This document shows positions 63,600 through 64,000 of a stretch of DNA of 64,000 nucleotides, piece after piece (the stretch's first letter is position 1; every line of letters starts with the position of its first letter). A model generated the notes under the pieces. It did no database searches, was not told the origin of the DNA, and saw only the letters and a program-made list of their open reading frames with translations. The position numbers and the translations under genes were made by a program. Source of the DNA: Maribacter hydrothermalis (lineage in GTDB: Bacteria; Bacteroidota; Bacteroidia; Flavobacteriales; Flavobacteriaceae); contig NZ_CP018760.1 of assembly GCF_001913155.1 (NCBI RefSeq), forward strand, positions 2,294,001 to 2,358,000, given 5' to 3'.

Positions 63600-63680
63600 A
63601 TTCCTTTTGTTTCACTTTGTACAAATAGGAAGTGACGATTCCCTTTTTCCTATATTTACAGTCTAATAAGAGGATGTTAT

Positions 63681-64000
63681 ATGGGTTTAGTTACCGCCAA
63701 AGAAGTTGCCAAGGCCATTAATCTTGCCAAATATGGAGTATTAGGGACTTTTGTGGGATGGGTGTTATTGAAGATTACCCGATTATCTACCATCAATAGA
63801 TTTTATGATTCTATTGCCCATTTAGAAGGGGAGGACTACGCTAATGCTATTTTAGCGCATTTTGAAATTGACTACGAAATACCCGAAGACGATTTTAGAA
63901 GATTACCCAAAGAAGGTGGGTACGTAACTATTAGTAATCATCCTTTAGGCGCAATTGATGGTATTTTGTTGTTTAAATTGATGATTAAGCAACGACCAGA
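63681..64000 (+). CDS. Lysophospholipid acyltransferase family protein, cut by window edge
   Basis: At least 106 codons from ATG 63681 (MGLVTAKEVAKAINLAKYG), open to the end of the window. The start of the acyltransferase catalytic signature is visible as ISNHPLGAIDGILLFKL (NHx4D-like). In Bacteroidota such proteins are often about 600 residues with a second N-acyltransferase part that makes ornithine- or glycine-type aminolipids; this cannot be seen here. It follows aspartate kinase after 81 bp. Confidence 0.78.
   Translation, partial: MGLVTAKEVAKAINLAKYGVLGTFVGWVLLKITRLSTINRFYDSIAHLEGEDYANAILAHFEIDYEIPEDDFRRLPKEGGYVTISNHPLGAIDGILLFKLMIKQRP

Overview
The window is an A/T-rich stretch of a Bacteroidota chromosome, most likely Flavobacteriaceae. 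The evidence is an L-threonine dehydrogenase of the flavobacterial epimerase-like type, an agmatinase and deoxyhypusine-synthase-like polyamine operon, a C-terminal type IX secretion sorting domain, many secreted or lipoprotein products with short Sec or lipobox leaders, and promoter boxes of the Bacteroidota form TAnnTTTG. Genus cannot be fixed from the sequence alone. There is no phage, CRISPR array, rRNA or intact insertion sequence; one tRNA (Arg, anticodon CCU) is present.

Layout. 1-1.8 kb: truncated TPR protein, tRNA-Arg and a secreted protein of unknown role. 2.3-6.0 kb: polyamine operon (arginine decarboxylase, agmatinase, deoxyhypusine-synthase-like enzyme, small acidic protein). 6.2-10.1 kb: a GNAT-nitrilase fusion beside a RimB-like protease/RimK ligase fusion, then threonine dehydrogenase facing them. 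10.1-19.2 kb: small lipoproteins, TPR, SDR, membrane M28 peptidase, CBS, VOC and pentapeptide-repeat proteins. 19.2-24.0 kb: secreted VPS10/sortilin-like protein and secreted M28 peptidase. 24.5-30.0 kb: a very tight seven-gene minus-strand operon that looks like an uncharacterised catabolic pathway (YjdJ-type GNAT, Fe-S/CDGSH protein, sugar isomerase-type TIM barrel, mandelate-racemase-type enolase, VOC protein, 2-hydroxyacid dehydrogenase, exported M20 amidohydrolase). 30-39 kb: orphan histidine kinase, GNAT protein, tail-less SSB next to RecQ, serine hydrolase, PAP2, HDAC-like deacetylase. 39-46.6 kb: HPP protein, Tex, a large Tyr-rich lipoprotein and MetG. 47-50.3 kb: DUF1501/DUF1800 pair, the DUF1501 member carrying both a twin-arginine leader and a type IX sorting domain. 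50.4-60.7 kb: YraN, a small ACT-domain protein, a TlpA-like oxidoreductase, and Mfd surrounded by four TerB-like proteins. 60.7-64 kb: fructose-1,6-bisphosphatase, an SSAT-like acetyltransferase, aspartate kinase and the start of an acyltransferase.

Functional links. The polyamine operon can turn arginine into agmatine, then putrescine, then probably homospermidine, and the SSAT-like acetyltransferase at 61.8 kb might act on such amines. The 24.5-30 kb operon is the best candidate for an undescribed system. Decayed coding remnants (24.0, 30.3 and 46.8 kb) and a degenerate palindromic repeat (33.6 kb) mark the less conserved gaps. All functions are inferred from motifs read by eye; no database search was run.
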